A stretch of 6,195 bases of DNA from SAR116 cluster bacterium. Its GTDB lineage: Bacteria > Pseudomonadota > Alphaproteobacteria > Puniceispirillales > Marisalimonadaceae. The first letter of the stretch is position 1. The number at the start of each line of letters is the position of its first letter. The stretch covers positions 11,027-17,221 of the forward strand of contig NZHB01000037.1 in assembly GCA_002691185.1 (NCBI GenBank), in the 5' to 3' direction. The notes beneath the pieces are model-generated. The model worked only from the letters and a program-made list of their open reading frames with translations. It had not been told where the DNA came from and did not search any database. Below are positions 1-6,195 of the stretch, piece after piece. A program made the translations under genes and the position numbers.

Positions 1-1010
1 ATATCAACTAATTGTTCTAGTTTCATTAATGCCTTACCTTCATCTATTGATTTAATGGACATTAATGCTGCCTCTTCAAGGTTATTTGAATTTCCCGTAG
101 CTACTAGTGCTGATGCCGTATTTAAAATAACTACATCTCGAAAAGCATTTTTTTTGCCATTGAAAAGTTCTAAAATTTTTTTTGCATTCTCTTCGGGTTC
201 ACCTCCAATAATTTCACTAATTTTAGCAATTGGAAGATCTATATCAGATGGCCTTATAGAAAATTCATTAATTGAACCATTTTTTAACTCAGCACAGTAT
301 GTTTCTCCAGTAATAGATACCTCGTCCAAGCCATCGCTACCATGTACGATCCAGGCATTAGTTGAGCCCAAAGTTTTAAGAGATTCTGCAAAGGGAATAA
401 TTAGTGATTTATCATATACACCTAAGAGTTGTTTTTTTACAAATGCAGGGTTTGATAATGGTCCAAGTAAATTAAAAATAGTTCTAATTCCTAATTCTTG
501 TCTAATTTTTCCTACATATTTCATGGCAGTGTGATGCTTAGGAGCAAATAAAAAACAAATACCAATTTTATCAAGGCATTTACTGACAATATTAATGTCA
601 CAATCAATATTAACAGATAATGCTTTAAGCACGTTAGCTGCTCCAGATTTAGAGCTTGCTGCATAATTACCATGTTTTGCAACTGAAACACCTGTGCCAG
701 ATAATACGAATGATACCGCAGTTGAAATATTCAATGTACCTAAATTATCTCCACCGGTTCCGACCACATCAACTGTGTTATCACCAGAGGATATTTTTAA
801 ACACTTTTCTCTGAGAATTTCTGCTCCAGCTGCAATAACAATAGGGTTATGTTTTTGCATTTTGATTGCAGTTAAAAAAGATGAAATTTGCGCATCAGTT
901 GCATTTCCAGACATGATTATTTGAAAAGCATTTTTGCTTTGATAATAGTTTAACTCTTTTCCATCAGTAACAATTTTTAAAATATCTTTGAACTCATCTG
1001 TGATAGTCAT
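1..1010 (-). CDS. trpD: Anthranilate phosphoribosyltransferase TrpD (3' end cut by window)
   Basis: Transfers the phosphoribosyl group of PRPP to anthranilate, the second committed step of tryptophan synthesis, in the cytoplasm. I translated the minus strand from the ATG at 1010-1008 and the frame stays open for 336 codons to the window edge. Family landmarks appear in order: DVVGTGGD (residues 81-88, PRPP loop), NIST (94-97), VAKHGNYA (110-117), an Arg at 170 in KIRQELGIRT (anthranilate-site position), NLLGPLSNPA (180-189), VHGSDGLDE (222-230, with the metal-binding Asp-Glu pair at 229-230), GGEPEENA (269-276) and the C-terminal GKALMKLEQLVD. Family members are about 335-345 residues, so only a few codons are missing. 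The Shine-Dalgarno is poor (GGA about 7 bases upstream). It diverges from rplM across a 247-base gap and is the first gene of its unit. Plus-strand open frames at 55-534 and 694-924 are shadows of it. The identification is very secure. Confidence 0.97.
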   Translation of the reverse strand, partial: MTITDEFKDILKIVTDGKELNYYQSKNAFQIIMSGNATDAQISSFLTAIKMQKHNPIVIAAGAEILREKCLKISSGDNTVDVVGTGGDNLGTLNISTAVSFVLSGTGVSVAKHGNYAASSKSGAANVLKALSVNIDCDINIVSKCLDKIGICFLFAPKHHTAMKYVGKIRQELGIRTIFNLLGPLSNPAFVKKQLLGVYDKSLIIPFAESLKTLGSTNAWIVHGSDGLDEVSITGETYCAELKNGSINEFSIRPSDIDLPIAKISEIIGGEPEENAKKILELFNGKKNAFRDVVILNTASALVATGNSNNLEEAALMSIKSIDEGKALMKLEQLVD

Positions 1011-1112
1011 CAACAATCCAATCAAACAATATTATTATTTTTAGTTAATTAATCTTAAATTCACATTTTTTACAATAATTTTTATATTGTTTATTTTAAA
1101 ATTATAATAATA

Positions 1113-1149
1113 AACTTATACGGTATTATAATACTCATAAATATAAGTT
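1113..1149. repeat. 8-bp inverted repeat enclosing a 10-bp palindrome
   Basis: AACTTATA at 1113-1120 is the exact reverse complement of TATAAGTT at 1142-1149, with 21 bases between the arms. Inside lies the perfect 10-base palindrome TATTATAATA (1124-1133). The two centres differ by about 2.5 bases, so this is not one clean nested structure. It sits between trpD and rplM, upstream of the rplM promoter. It could be an operator or simply chance in AT-only sequence; the sequence itself shows only the symmetry. Confidence 0.4.
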
Positions 1150-1184
1150 ATTGTTTTATATATATTTATTTATACAAATTTGAG

Positions 1185-1213
1185 TTGACTATTTACATTA
1201 ACAAAGATATAAA
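1185..1213 (+). promoter_or_regulatory. Sigma70-type promoter of rplM-rpsI
   Basis: A -35 box TTGACT (1185-1190) and a -10 box TATAAA (1208-1213) are separated by exactly 17 bases. Each box matches the housekeeping-sigma consensus at five of six positions. Transcription would begin near 1220, leaving a leader of about 38 bases that carries the rplM ribosome binding site. A perfect TATAAT at 1232-1237 lies downstream but has no matching -35 box, so it is a weaker alternative. High expression of ribosomal protein genes fits such a strong promoter. Confidence 0.7.
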
Positions 1214-1246
1214 CAGAAAAATTTTGTATTATATAATTTTAACTTA

Positions 1247-1251
1247 AAGGA
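1247..1251 (+). promoter_or_regulatory. Ribosome binding site of rplM
   Basis: AAGGA lies six bases before the ATG at 1258. It is the clearest Shine-Dalgarno in the window and fixes the L13 start. Confidence 0.75.
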
Positions 1252-1257
1252 AATAAA

Positions 1258-1722
1258 ATGGCTTTAAAAGGTACTTTTTCAGCTAAACCTTCTGATATTA
1301 ACAAAGACTGGTTCGTGGTAGATGCAGAAGGATTGGTCTTAGGACGCTTAGCCGTGATAATTGCTAACAGATTGAGAGGAAAGCATAAAGTTGGTTTTAC
1401 TCCTCATATGGCCTGTGGCGATAATATTATTGTTATTAATTGCGAAAAGGTTTTGTTAACTGGTAATAAAAGAACTCAAAAAACTTACTACTGGCATACT
1501 GGTTATCCAGGTGGAATAAAAGAAAGAAAAGCTGATAAAATACTAGATGGTCGTTTCCCTGATCGAGTTATTAGAAAAGCCGTTGAAAGAATGGTACCAC
1601 GTGGTCCATTAGGGCGTCAGGTTATGAGACAACTCCATATTTATTCAGGGGGAGCGCATCCTCATGAAGCTCAATTACCTAAAATCTTAGATGTTAAGTC
1701 TATGAACATAAAGAATAGTTAA
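1258..1722 (+). CDS. rplM: 50S ribosomal protein L13
   Basis: L13 is an early-assembly protein of the large ribosomal subunit that binds 23S rRNA. The 154-residue product shows the family core in order: [15 protein letters not shown] (18-32), RLRGKHK (38-44), [15 protein letters not shown] (47-61), VLLTGNKR (65-72), [14 protein letters not shown] (77-90), the signature MVPRGPLGR (112-120) and HPHEAQLP (134-141). E. coli L13 has 142 residues. The few extra residues at each end and the GYPGGIKER form match alphaproteobacterial L13. The start is supported by a good Shine-Dalgarno and a near-consensus promoter. Its TAA is followed ten bases later by the rpsI ATG, so the two are co-transcribed, as in most bacteria. 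Confidence 0.98.
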   Translation: MALKGTFSAKPSDINKDWFVVDAEGLVLGRLAVIIANRLRGKHKVGFTPHMACGDNIIVINCEKVLLTGNKRTQKTYYWHTGYPGGIKERKADKILDGRFPDRVIRKAVERMVPRGPLGRQVMRQLHIYSGGAHPHEAQLPKILDVKSMNIKNS

Positions 1723-1725
1723 GGG
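1721..1725 (+). promoter_or_regulatory. Ribosome binding site of rpsI, overlapping the rplM stop codon
   Basis: AAGGG begins inside the rplM TAA (1720-1722) and ends seven bases before the rpsI ATG at 1733. This overlap suggests that S9 translation is coupled to termination on L13. It also picks 1733 rather than the out-of-frame ATG four bases later. Confidence 0.6.
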
Positions 1726-1732
1726 TTTAAAA

Positions 1733-2218
1733 ATGAATGAAGCAAATAACGATATTAATAACCTAAGTGATTTATCAAAACTAAATGATACAGAGCAACC
1801 AGTTACTAATAGTGAGCCTAAAATTGATTCATTAGGTAGATCATACGCTACTGGAAGAAGAAAAGAATCTACAGCACGTGTATGGGTTAAAAGAGGAACA
1901 GGCAATGTTACTATTAATGGAAAAAAAATGGTAGATTACTTCGCTAGACCAGTATTGCAAATGCAATTAAATTTTGTGTTTGATATAGCTGAAAGAAAAG
2001 ACCAATTCGATGTTGTAGCTACAGTTAAAGGAGGGGGTCTTTCTGGCCAAGCTGGTGCCGTAAGACATGGGTTAAGTAGAGCATTAAGCCTTTTTGAACC
2101 TGATCTTAGAAAGCCTCTTAAGGCAGCTGGTATGTTAACTAGGGACTCTAGGGTCGTTGAACGTAAGAAATATGGTAAAGCTAAAGCTAGAAAAAGCTTT
2201 CAATTCTCTAAAAGATAA
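1733..2218 (+). CDS. rpsI: 30S ribosomal protein S9
   Basis: S9 is a head protein of the small ribosomal subunit whose C-terminal tail reaches the P-site tRNA. The product has 161 residues against about 130 in E. coli. The extra length is a hydrophilic, Asn/Asp-rich N-terminal extension (about residues 1-36), a trait of alphaproteobacterial S9. The core begins at [14 protein letters not shown] (38-51), followed by the NGKKMVDYF region (62-70), [21 protein letters not shown] (98-118), [19 protein letters not shown] (135-153) and the invariant C-terminal SKR (159-161). It is the second gene of the rplM-rpsI pair and is followed by a strong intrinsic terminator. A minus-strand open frame at 1687-1905 is a shadow. 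Confidence 0.98.
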   Translation: MNEANNDINNLSDLSKLNDTEQPVTNSEPKIDSLGRSYATGRRKESTARVWVKRGTGNVTINGKKMVDYFARPVLQMQLNFVFDIAERKDQFDVVATVKGGGLSGQAGAVRHGLSRALSLFEPDLRKPLKAAGMLTRDSRVVERKKYGKAKARKSFQFSKR

Positions 2219-2240
2219 TATTTTTTTAATAATTATTTTT

Positions 2241-2268
2241 AAGGTGTGCTTGTCACACCTTTTTTTTA
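2241..2268 (+). terminator. Intrinsic terminator after rpsI
   Basis: AAGGTGTG (2241-2248) pairs perfectly with CACACCTT (2254-2261) around the five-base loop CTTGT. The 3' arm runs straight into a tract of eight Ts (2260-2267). This is the strongest hairpin in the window. It closes the ribosomal protein operon 22 bases after the rpsI stop and implies that hom has its own promoter. Confidence 0.9.
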
Positions 2269-2282
2269 TCAAAAATTTAATC

Positions 2283-2288
2283 TATAAG
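2283..2288 (+). promoter_or_regulatory. Possible -10 box for hom
   Basis: TATAAG matches the -10 consensus at five of six positions and lies 28 bases before the hom ATG, just after the rpsI terminator, where a promoter is needed. The region 17 bases upstream is only a T tract (about 2260-2265), with no real TTGACA-like box. The call rests mostly on position. Confidence 0.3.
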
Positions 2289-2316
2289 TATATTTATCTT
2301 AAAAAGGGTTAATATT

Positions 2317-3612
2317 ATGAAATCATTAAAAATTGGAATAGCAGGTCTTGGTAATGTAGGTGAAGAGGTGGCATACCAGATTATTAATGGTTTTAAGGTT
2401 CAAAAAAATCTATTTGATATTGAAATTATAGCTGTTTCAGCAAAATCTAAAAACAAAAAAAGAAAAGTTGATATAAGCAATATTGATTTTTATGATGATC
2501 CTCTTGAAATGGCATCTAACCCAAATTTAGATCTTGTTATTGAGTTAATTGGTGGTGACGAAGGTGTCGCTAAAGATTTATGTTTTGCTTCATTAGAGAA
2601 TAAAAAAGGATTAATAACAGCTAATAAAGCTCTAATTGCCAAATACGGAAAAGATTTAGCAACCTTAGCTGAAAAAAATAATTTGTTTTTTTCTTTTGAG
2701 GCATCTGTTGCAGGTGGTATTCCAATATTAAAACTTATCAGGGAAGGTTTAATAGTTAATGAAATTCATAAGCTAACTGGTATTTTGAACGGTACTGCAA
2801 ATTATATACTTTCAGAAATGGAGATAGAAGAAAAAAGTTTTGATGAAGTATTGCTAGATGCTCAAGAAAAGGGTTATGCAGAAGCAGACCCATCTTTTGA
2901 TATTGATGGTATAGATGCTGCTCATAAAACGATAATATTATCTGGACTTGCGTATGGTAAAATGCCTACTATAAACAATTTATCAATCAAGGGTATTAGA
3001 AATATTACATTGAACGACATTACTTACTGTGATGAGCTGGGTTATAAGATTAAATTATTAGGAAATTCTGAAATTGTATCTAACGCAAATGGAGATGAGG
3101 AATTATTTTGTTCTGTAGAACCTTGGCTTATTCCAAAGGATTATGGCCTTTCAAGCGTTTCAAATGTTACAAATGCGGTACAAGTTAAGTCTAGTCTTGC
3201 TGGTACTGTAATGGTTACCGGTCCAGGTGCAGGGGGGGAGCCAACTGCTTCTGCTGTTCTTGCTGACATATTTGATTTCTATAACAAAGGTAAGATTTAT
3301 TCATTTGGTAGACCAGCAGAAGAAATAAAAAGTAATTTTAAAACAATTGATTACAAAGAAAAATTTAAGTTTTACTTAAAACTTAATGTTATTGATAAGT
3401 CAGGTGTTTTAGCTGATTTAACAACCATATTTAAAAATAATAATTTATCCATTGAAAGCTTTATTCAAAAATCAAATCAAAAAGATAAGACTGCTGACTT
3501 AATAATTATTACTCATGAAGCTGAAAATAGAGTTTTAAATAAAGCCTTAATTACTATAAGCGAATTAGATGGTGTAATTTCAGAGCCAGTATGTCTAAGT
3601 ATTTACACTTAA
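2317..3612 (+). CDS. hom: Homoserine dehydrogenase with C-terminal ACT domain
   Basis: Reduces aspartate semialdehyde to homoserine with NAD(P)H, the branch step toward threonine and methionine. The 431-residue product is a full-length monofunctional enzyme with no aspartokinase domain. The Rossmann loop GLGNVG is at 10-15. TANKALIAKYG (101-111) holds K104, and GILNGTANYIL (155-165) is the substrate-side loop. The signature EKGYAEADPSFDIDGIDAAHK (184-204) ends in K204; lysines at these two positions are catalytic in the family. VTGPGAGGEPTASAVLADI (300-318) closes the catalytic core. An ACT domain (about 351-428, with KLNVIDKSGVLADLTTIF at 355-372) suggests feedback control by an end product such as threonine, as known for this architecture. 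Start: ATG with AAGGG (2304-2308) eight bases upstream. recJ follows after 19 bases, so co-transcription is likely. A run of seven Gs encodes part of the GAGGEP motif. Confidence 0.97.
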   Translation: MKSLKIGIAGLGNVGEEVAYQIINGFKVQKNLFDIEIIAVSAKSKNKKRKVDISNIDFYDDPLEMASNPNLDLVIELIGGDEGVAKDLCFASLENKKGLITANKALIAKYGKDLATLAEKNNLFFSFEASVAGGIPILKLIREGLIVNEIHKLTGILNGTANYILSEMEIEEKSFDEVLLDAQEKGYAEADPSFDIDGIDAAHKTIILSGLAYGKMPTINNLSIKGIRNITLNDITYCDELGYKIKLLGNSEIVSNANGDEELFCSVEPWLIPKDYGLSSVSNVTNAVQVKSSLAGTVMVTGPGAGGEPTASAVLADIFDFYNKGKIYSFGRPAEEIKSNFKTIDYKEKFKFYLKLNVIDKSGVLADLTTIFKNNNLSIESFIQKSNQKDKTADLIIITHEAENRVLNKALITISELDGVISEPVCLSIYT

Positions 3613-3631
3613 AAATAAAGATAGATTAAAA

Positions 3632-5440
3632 TTGTCTAAAACACGGATTTTTAATAAGAGCCCCTCTGTGAGTGATGCTGATTGGCACCTTATAGATACT
3701 GATGATTTTACAAAAAGATTTTCTGATTATCTATTTCAAAAATATAATTTACCACATTTTATATCACCTTATTTAATGTCTAAAGGGGTAGAATTAAATG
3801 ATTTTGATAATTTTTTTTCTCCTAAACTTAAAAATTTGTTACCGGAACCATTTTTATTTAAAGATTTAGAAAAAGGCGTTAATAGGCTTGCAGATGAAAT
3901 TATGAATAACAGACCTATTGGCATATTTGGGGATTATGATGTTGATGGAGCAACCTCAGCTGCGATGATTTCAAGTTACCTAGACAAATGTGGTTGTCAA
4001 AGCTTTATTCATATACCAGATAGATTTTTAGAGGGCTACGGACCAAACGAAGAAGCATTAAAATCTCTTTATAATAAAGGATCAGAGCTAATCATTACCG
4101 TTGACTGTGGTATTTCATCTTTTGAACCTCTAAACGCAATGTCAAAAGTAAACCTTGACCTAATAGTCATAGATCATCATTTACCTGATAAAATTTTGCC
4201 ACCAGCATTTGCAATTATAAATCCCAAAAGATTTGATACAGAAAAAGGTTTTGAAGATTTATGTGCAGCAGGTGTAGTATTTATTTTTTTAATTGGATTA
4301 AATAGGGAATTAAGAAATAGGGGTTTCTTTTTAAATAAACGTGAACCCAATTTGATGAAATTTTTAGATCTAGTAGCTTTGGGAACGGTTTGTGACGTTG
4401 TTCCTTTAAAGGGATTAAATAGAGCATTTGTTAAACAAGGTCTTTCAATAATGCTAAAAAGAGAAAATCTTGGCCTTAAAGCTCTCTCAGACGTTAGTAA
4501 ACTAAATTCAAAACCTAATACTCAAGCTCTTGGGTTTTCTTTAGGGCCACGGATAAATGCAGGTGGAAGGATAGGTAATAGCGAATTAGGTGTAAATTTG
4601 CTAAAAGAAACTAATGAAAATATAGCAATCGAAATTGCACATAAACTTGATAACTTAAATAAAAAGAGAAAATTTTTAACTAGTGAATTAGAAAAAAAAG
4701 TCATAGGTAAAATTGAAAGATTACGGATTAAGAATGAAAATATATTACCAAGTGCAATTATAATAAGCGGTAATGATTTTCACGAAGGTATTATTGGGAT
4801 AGTAGCTGGTAGAATGAAAGAGTTATATAATAGACCAGTTTGTATAATTTCAATTAATAATAAAGGGGTAGGGAAGGGTTCTGGAAGATCTGTTTTAGGT
4901 ATTCCGTTAGGTAAAATTATAATAGAGGCTTTAAATCTTAAAATAATTAGTTCAGGTGGAGGTCATGATATGGCTGCAGGTTTCACCATTGAAGATTCAA
5001 AAATAACTTATCTTAATGATTTCATTATCAACAAGATCGATAATTTACTTATTAATGGAATTCCCAGGCCGTTTTTTATTGCTTCATCAGTTTTACCAAT
5101 CTCAGCCTGCACTTATGAATTAGCATATTGGTTAGAATCTTTAGGCCCCTGGGGAACAGAAATGGAAGAACCAAAGTTTATAATTTCTAATGCTAAAATT
5201 TCTTCTTTGAGAAGGTTTGGTTTAAATAATGAGCATGCTTCTTTTTATATTACTGATGGCTCATCAAATAAATTAAAAGTTAAAAAATTTAATCTTCTTA
5301 ATAGTGACTTAAATACTGTATTAAATAATTTTGAAAACAAAAACTTTAGTTTTCTGGGAAGTTTAACTATTGATAGCTGGAATAATAGTAAATCATTGGA
5401 ATTAATGTTAGATGATATCATTTGTTTAGATGTAGCTTGA
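3632..5440 (+). CDS. recJ: Single-stranded-DNA-specific exonuclease RecJ
   Basis: RecJ degrades single-stranded DNA 5' to 3' in RecF-pathway recombination, mismatch repair and base-excision repair. The product is 602 residues (E. coli 577). The DHH phosphoesterase domain carries GIFGDYDVDGATSAA (97-111), IPDRFLEGYGPN (128-139), TVDCGIS (156-162), DHH (181-183) and GTVCDVVPL (251-259), which together hold the metal-binding aspartates and histidines. The DHHA1 domain shows GPRINAGGRIG (305-315), HEGIIGIVAGRMKE (384-397), KGSGRS (415-420) and SGGGHDMAAG (441-450). The C-terminal OB-like domain has LESLGPWGTEMEEPKF (501-516), where many RecJ proteins have a GPFG-GNPEP form. All key metal ligands are present, so the enzyme should be active. 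The TTG start is the furthest upstream plausible codon and has a weak Shine-Dalgarno. A GTG at 3668 (V13) has AAGAG seven bases upstream and would give 590 residues while keeping the conserved N-terminal SVSDADWHL. The next ATG is residue 49, too late. Confidence 0.95.
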   Translation: MSKTRIFNKSPSVSDADWHLIDTDDFTKRFSDYLFQKYNLPHFISPYLMSKGVELNDFDNFFSPKLKNLLPEPFLFKDLEKGVNRLADEIMNNRPIGIFGDYDVDGATSAAMISSYLDKCGCQSFIHIPDRFLEGYGPNEEALKSLYNKGSELIITVDCGISSFEPLNAMSKVNLDLIVIDHHLPDKILPPAFAIINPKRFDTEKGFEDLCAAGVVFIFLIGLNRELRNRGFFLNKREPNLMKFLDLVALGTVCDVVPLKGLNRAFVKQGLSIMLKRENLGLKALSDVSKLNSKPNTQALGFSLGPRINAGGRIGNSELGVNLLKETNENIAIEIAHKLDNLNKKRKFLTSELEKKVIGKIERLRIKNENILPSAIIISGNDFHEGIIGIVAGRMKELYNRPVCIISINNKGVGKGSGRSVLGIPLGKIIIEALNLKIISSGGGHDMAAGFTIEDSKITYLNDFIINKIDNLLINGIPRPFFIASSVLPISACTYELAYWLESLGPWGTEMEEPKFIISNAKISSLRRFGLNNEHASFYITDGSSNKLKVKKFNLLNSDLNTVLNNFENKNFSFLGSLTIDSWNNSKSLELMLDDIICLDVA

Positions 5441-5475
5441 TTTTTGATTAAATTATAGGTAATAACTTATTTAGT

Positions 5476-5550
5476 GGTCCCTTCGTCTAATGGTTAGGAC
5501 ACCGCCCTTTCACGGCGGCAATACGAGTTCGAATCTCGTAGGGATCACCA
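5476..5550 (+). tRNA. tRNA-Glu (anticodon UUC), CCA encoded
   Basis: The 75-base cloverleaf folds completely. The acceptor stem GGTCCCT (5476-5482) pairs with AGGGATC (5540-5546), with one G-U. The D stem is 5485-5488 with 5497-5500. The anticodon stem CCGCC/GGCGG (5502-5506, 5514-5518) encloses the loop CTTTCAC with anticodon TTC at 5509-5511. The T stem ACGAG/CTCGT (5523-5527, 5535-5539) encloses TTCGAAT. The discriminator is A at 5547, followed by genomic CCA. It starts 35 bases after the recJ stop. I see no convincing promoter in that gap, so it may be partly transcribed from the hom-recJ unit or from a promoter inside the recJ 3' end. It reads both GAA and GAG codons by wobble. Confidence 0.97.
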
Positions 5551-5560
5551 TATTTTTTTT
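5523..5560 (+). terminator. Possible terminator: tRNA 3' arm followed by T8
   Basis: The T-arm hairpin and acceptor stem of the tRNA are followed, two bases after CCA, by eight consecutive Ts (5553-5560). With a convergent gene ending at 5568 there is little room for another terminator, so this T tract may stop rightward transcription. The unstructured bases between stem and Ts make it weaker than the rpsI terminator. Confidence 0.35.
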
Positions 5561-5567
5561 ATTTTAT

Positions 5568-6195
5568 CTATTTTAAATTTTTAATCCAATTCAACATTGT
5601 TTTTCTCGCATGTTCTGTTTGGTTTGGAGATATAATATACCCAGCTAACACATGTGATAACTTATCGTCATTATTTGAAAGTTTTACAATTTTTGTAGTA
5701 GTTTCACCTCCCCATTTCTTAATAAAATCTTTGGTTTTATTGGGATCAACGACTTTATCCTCTTTTGAAAAATAAAAAAGTGCAGGTTTTTTTACATTTT
5801 TATAATCTCTGTTGTTTGCTTCCTTAACAAGCTTTGCCATTGGTATTAAGGCATTTGTCGGGTACGACATTGTCCAATATTTTTTGTTTAGATTATTTCT
5901 AGGATTATGCTTTATTGTTTTTCCAAGGATAATTTTTAACCAATAATTTGAAAATGGCCATGAAATTAGGCTTGCAAACGTATTGTTTATTCCAAAGTTT
6001 GGTGAAATAAATATATATCCTAATATTTTATCAGATAATTTAGTGTCTAGAGCTGAGGTAACACTTATAGTTCCACCAGTTGATGATGACATAATGATTA
6101 CTTTTTCACCTATTCTTGAGCCTATTTCTATTGCTTCGTGCAAATCATTCATCCAATTTTCTATTGAACAGTTTTCCATTGCATCAGACGTTCTT
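5568..6195 (-). CDS. Alpha/beta hydrolase, C-terminal part (start beyond window)
   Basis: This is the C-terminal portion of a serine hydrolase of the alpha/beta fold (lysophospholipase/esterase-like); its substrate cannot be told from sequence. The frame stays open to the window edge. Residues before the Met at 6179 (RTSDA) look like family sequence just upstream of the W-x-x-D-x-x-x-A helix, so that Met is probably internal and the true start lies outside. Numbering from this Met, the nucleophile elbow is MSSSTGGT (30-37) with Ser33 as likely nucleophile, the acid is D141 in SKEDKVVD, and the base is H176 in LSHVLAGYIISPNQTE. All three triad residues are thus visible in the expected order and spacing. 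The first elbow position, usually Gly, is Ser. A hydrophobic stretch (about 56-90) probably belongs to the cap over the active site. The gene converges on tRNA-Glu, with 17 bases between its stop and the tRNA 3' end. Confidence 0.85.
   Translation of the reverse strand, partial: RTSDAMENCSIENWMNDLHEAIEIGSRIGEKVIIMSSSTGGTISVTSALDTKLSDKILGYIFISPNFGINNTFASLISWPFSNYWLKIILGKTIKHNPRNNLNKKYWTMSYPTNALIPMAKLVKEANNRDYKNVKKPALFYFSKEDKVVDPNKTKDFIKKWGGETTTKIVKLSNNDDKLSHVLAGYIISPNQTEHARKTMLNWIKNLK

Larger units (their letters stand above)
1011..1257. other. AT-rich divergent intergenic region between trpD and rplM
   Basis: These 247 bases separate two genes transcribed away from each other, so they should hold promoters for both. 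The sequence is almost entirely A and T. The rplM-side promoter is convincing and is listed separately. On the trpD side, minus-strand TATAAT-like hexamers occur at 1101-1106 and 1125-1130, but neither has a credible TTGACA-like partner 16-18 bases away, so I do not choose one. There is no Trp-codon-rich leader frame and no GC-rich attenuator hairpin before trpD. An inverted repeat and a short palindrome near the middle are listed separately. Confidence 0.7.

Noticed and set aside
148..155. T8 run in trpD (A8 on the coding strand) as a phase-variation tract
   Set aside because: It encodes Lys-Lys in a variable region, and A/T runs of this length occur throughout the window, so it is expected from composition.
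55..534. Plus-strand open frame of 159 codons, and another at 694-924
   Set aside because: Both lie antisense to trpD, whose minus-strand frame is fully open and shows every family motif. They have no ribosome binding site and no recognisable domain.
1011..1184. Possible tryptophan attenuator or riboswitch before trpD
   Set aside because: Only one TGG appears just upstream of the gene, there is no short Trp-rich frame, and no GC-bearing hairpin with a T tract.
1687..1905. Minus-strand open frame across the rplM-rpsI junction
   Set aside because: It is antisense to two certain ribosomal protein genes and resembles no known family.
2026..2040. GGAGGGGG inside rpsI, resembling a strong Shine-Dalgarno
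   Set aside because: It encodes the conserved KGGGLSG segment of S9 and no start codon follows at a suitable distance.
2269..2316. Possible threonine or SAM riboswitch before hom
   Set aside because: Fewer than 50 bases lie between the terminator and the ATG, and no structured or G/C-containing element is present.
4522..4704. Minus-strand open frame of 60 codons inside recJ
   Set aside because: It is antisense to the conserved DHH/DHHA1 linker of RecJ, a shadow of AT-rich coding sequence.
5476..5550. tRNA 3' end as an integration site for a mobile element
   Set aside because: No repeat of the tRNA 3' end, integrase or phage gene appears downstream; the neighbour is an ordinary hydrolase gene.

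Overview
This is a gene-dense, AT-rich stretch of a bacterial chromosome, and everything recognisable in it is housekeeping or metabolic. Several protein details point to an alphaproteobacterium: L13 has the alpha-type [14 protein letters not shown] segment and C-terminal extension, S9 carries a charged N-terminal extension of about 35 residues, and hom and recJ lie side by side. Together with the strong AT bias, short spacers and small genes, this suggests a streamlined, probably marine lineage such as SAR11 or an AT-rich relative. That placement is an inference; no lineage-specific marker gene is present.

Layout. Positions 1-1010 (minus) hold almost all of trpD, cut by the window edge a few codons before its stop. 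Positions 1011-1257 are a very AT-rich divergent intergenic region with a near-consensus sigma70-type promoter for the ribosomal protein genes. Positions 1258-2218 (plus) are the rplM-rpsI operon (L13 and S9), closed by a textbook intrinsic terminator at 2241-2268. Positions 2317-5440 (plus) are hom (homoserine dehydrogenase) and recJ (single-strand DNA exonuclease), 19 bases apart. A tRNA-Glu(UUC) gene follows at 5476-5550. Positions 5568-6195 (minus) hold the C-terminal two-thirds or so of an alpha/beta hydrolase, converging on the tRNA gene.

How the genes relate. rplM and rpsI supply two proteins for the large and small ribosomal subunits. trpD and hom are steps of tryptophan synthesis and of the threonine/methionine branch of aspartate-derived amino acids. 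recJ serves recombination and repair. Three transcription blocks are likely: trpD leftward, rplM-rpsI rightward, and hom-recJ (perhaps with the tRNA) rightward. The hydrolase arrives from the right on the opposite strand.

I found no mobile element, CRISPR array, toxin-antitoxin pair, phage gene or evident novel system. The points worth a second look are modest: hom directly followed by recJ with no glpX between them, an ambiguous recJ start, a G7 tract in the conserved core of hom, an inverted repeat in the divergent promoter region, an unusual nucleophile elbow in the hydrolase, tRNA-Glu squeezed between recJ and a convergent gene, and trpD standing first in its transcription unit.
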